DNA of 64,000 nt. Origin: Thaumasiovibrio subtropicus. GTDB taxonomy: Bacteria; Pseudomonadota; Gammaproteobacteria; Enterobacterales; Vibrionaceae. The first letter of the stretch is position 1; every line of letters begins with the position of its first letter. Shown one piece after another: positions 62,856 to 64,000 of this stretch. The position numbers and the translations under genes were made by a program. The stretch is taken from positions 682,001 through 746,000 of the forward strand of contig NZ_AP023055.1 of the NCBI RefSeq assembly GCF_019703835.1, in the 5' to 3' direction. Under the pieces are notes generated by a model that saw nothing but the letters and a program-made list of their open reading frames with translations, was not told where the DNA came from and did not search any database.

Positions 62856-63305
62856 ATGAATCAAAAAGTATTAACGATCAGTGAGATTCAACAGTTTGAG
62901 TTCCCCTGTGCCGTCCAAGTTTGGGTGCAATCTGTACGCGGCCAAAAAGAGTGGGAAGATAAAAAAGAAGTGATGTCTTTTCGCCGCCTATTGTTACAAG
63001 ATTATCTGCCTACGTTGACCTGTTTAGCGATTCGAAATGAGCGTCAGCAGATCTTGGGTATGGTCGGTATCGCAAATAAACAAGTCTTTCTACTCAGTGT
63101 GTTACCAAACTATCAACGACAGGGCCTTGCAAAACGTTTATTGGACTTTGCGATAGACGAGTATGGTGCGCATAAGGCTGAAATTCCCGCAAAAAATGAA
63201 GCCGCATTGGCTCTGTTTCATGCTCAAGGTTTCTATAGTGTCGCTCGACATGACAAAGACGCATTGAATAGGGAAAAGCCTTGGTATCAAATGATTTATT
63301 TTTAA
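62856..63305 (+). CDS. GNAT family N-acetyltransferase
   Basis: 149 residues. Acetyl-CoA site motif A: VFLLSVLPNYQRQGLAKRLL (V/I-x-x-x-x-Q/RxxGxG/A), preceded by ILGMVGIANK and followed by EIPAKNEAALALFHAQGFYS (motif B with the N/A-xxFY end). AGGAGG-like GATGGAGGAAAG precedes the ATG. Substrate unknown. Confidence 0.88.
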   Translation: MNQKVLTISEIQQFEFPCAVQVWVQSVRGQKEWEDKKEVMSFRRLLLQDYLPTLTCLAIRNERQQILGMVGIANKQVFLLSVLPNYQRQGLAKRLLDFAIDEYGAHKAEIPAKNEAALALFHAQGFYSVARHDKDALNREKPWYQMIYF

Positions 63306-63440
63306 TTAGTACATTTTTTCACTCTTCCTGTATTGGTAATTGGACAAAGTGTCATTTGACGCTTTGTTTTCGTTTTTGTTCAGCGCAATAAATATCAGTT
63401 CAAGGTCGCCGTGTGTATTTCCTATCGCAGGTTTAATGAC

Positions 63441-63482
63441 TGTCAATAATTCTTGACGTACAAAATTGACATTCTCTATTAT
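63441..63482 (+). promoter_or_regulatory. hpd promoter with overlapping dyad, TyrR-like
   Basis: TTGACG (63453-63458) and TATTAT (63477-63482), 18 nt apart, form a sigma-70 promoter. The dyad TGTCAA-N6-TTGACG (63441-63458) overlaps the -35 and resembles the TyrR box TGTAAA-N6-TTTACA with two to three mismatches. A regulator binding there would repress. Confidence 0.5.
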
Positions 63483-63583
63483 GATAAACCGGTCAATAGC
63501 TGGTGCTTTTCAATAACTTTGCCTAAAAAAAGTAAATAACGCGTCCTATGCGACGATCAGTTTATAAAAATAAGGGGCAGAGA

Positions 63584-64000
63584 ATGCACGCACTGAATGC
63601 TAACCCAATGGGGACGGATGGCTTTGAATTTGTCGAGTACACAGCGAGTTCCGCTGATGGCCTAGAGGCATTAAAGCTGCTTTTTTCTCAGCTTGGCTTT
63701 GCTGAGATAGCCTGTCATCGTCACAAGTCGGTGTGGCTCTATCGTCAGGGTGACATCAACTTTATTGTTAATGGTGAAAGTGTCGGCCAAGCCAGCGCCT
63801 TTGCTGCACAACATGGTGCCAGTGTCAATGCATTGGCCTTTAGAGTCACTGACAGCCAACAGGCATTAACTTACGCCCTCTCGCAAGGGGGAGTTCAGGC
63901 TCCCTATCAGTCAGGCCCGATGGAGTTATCGATACCCGCGCTAGAAGGTATTGGTGGCGCCTATCTCTACTTGGTCGATCGATATGGTAGCGATGATATT
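63584..64000 (+). CDS. hpd: 4-hydroxyphenylpyruvate dioxygenase, N-terminal part (partial)
   Basis: The frame is open at the right edge, so only ~139 residues are seen. Starts with the HPPD N-terminal strand NPMGTDGFEFVEYTASSADG, then LFSQLGFAEIACHRHKSVWL and GGAYLYLVDRYG, all typical of bacterial HPPD. It converts 4-hydroxyphenylpyruvate to homogentisate in tyrosine breakdown; homogentisate can polymerise to pyomelanin. AAGGGGCAGAGA gives a good ribosome site for ATG 63584. A tyrosine-catabolism operon likely continues beyond the edge. Confidence 0.92.
   Translation, partial: MHALNANPMGTDGFEFVEYTASSADGLEALKLLFSQLGFAEIACHRHKSVWLYRQGDINFIVNGESVGQASAFAAQHGASVNALAFRVTDSQQALTYALSQGGVQAPYQSGPMELSIPALEGIGGAYLYLVDRYGSDDI

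Noticed and set aside
1..64000. CRISPR array, tRNA/rRNA genes, prophage or transposase
   Set aside because: No regularly spaced repeats, no cloverleaf-like or rRNA stretches, and no integrase, transposase or phage structural proteins were seen on either strand.

Overview
The window is chromosomal DNA of a gammaproteobacterium, most likely a member of the Vibrionaceae (Vibrio, Grimontia, Enterovibrio or a relative). The evidence is the ortholog set: a long-form PurC of 367 residues, a 786-residue LonB-type protease, CheV, alanine dehydrogenase, an OlsF-like ornithine lipid synthase, DUF3010, YfcZ/YiiS and HPPD. The genus cannot be fixed from sequence reading alone. No rRNA, tRNA, CRISPR array, prophage, integrase or transposase gene was seen. 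The first gene (von Willebrand A domain) and the last (hpd) are cut by the window edges.

Layout. 1-8.4 kb: VWA/membrane protein pair, BCCT transporter, AraC regulator divergent from an EamA exporter, LysR regulator divergent from a FocA-type channel fused to CBS domains, NUDIX hydrolase. 8.6-19.8 kb: FAD oxidoreductase, NAD malic enzyme divergent from a ROK sugar kinase, arylamine N-acetyltransferase, LonB-type protease, U32 protein and a secreted unknown. 20-26.2 kb: a sugar-phosphate/galactose locus (ROK repressor, OPA-family antiporter, galE, galT, cupin). 26.4-33.9 kb: an iron locus with a perfect Fur box, an AraC regulator, two overlapping YbtP/YbtQ-like ABC proteins and a FyuA-like TonB receptor, followed by a PAS-GGDEF protein with a degenerate active-site motif; no siderophore biosynthesis gene is present. 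34-45.2 kb: acyl-CoA synthetase, a small flagellar-rod-like protein, purC with a PurR box, YbjQ plus an ABC exporter, a DsbA-family protein, an exonuclease, a rhomboid protease and the OlsF-like acyltransferase with a possible Pho box. 46.3-64 kb: META lipoprotein, ald, DUF3010, aspartoacylase, LysR, two lipoproteins, an NCS2 purine permease sharing an intergenic PurR-type operator with a beta-propeller lipoprotein, small proteins, AlkD and YoaK overlapping tail to tail, a CDF transporter with altered metal ligands, LysR, CheV, YfcZ-like, GNAT and the start of hpd.

The most distinctive non-coding feature is a dispersed intergenic repeat of up to about 170 bp. It combines a GGGCGAG/CTCGCC hairpin, often followed by T residues, with a conserved tail ending near CATCTTGAGGTGGCTTGAGTATA; one full copy has inverted ends. 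At least eight copies or fragments lie between genes here. Two proteins below the usual length cutoff (49 and 53 residues) and several structured intergenic segments are also reported.
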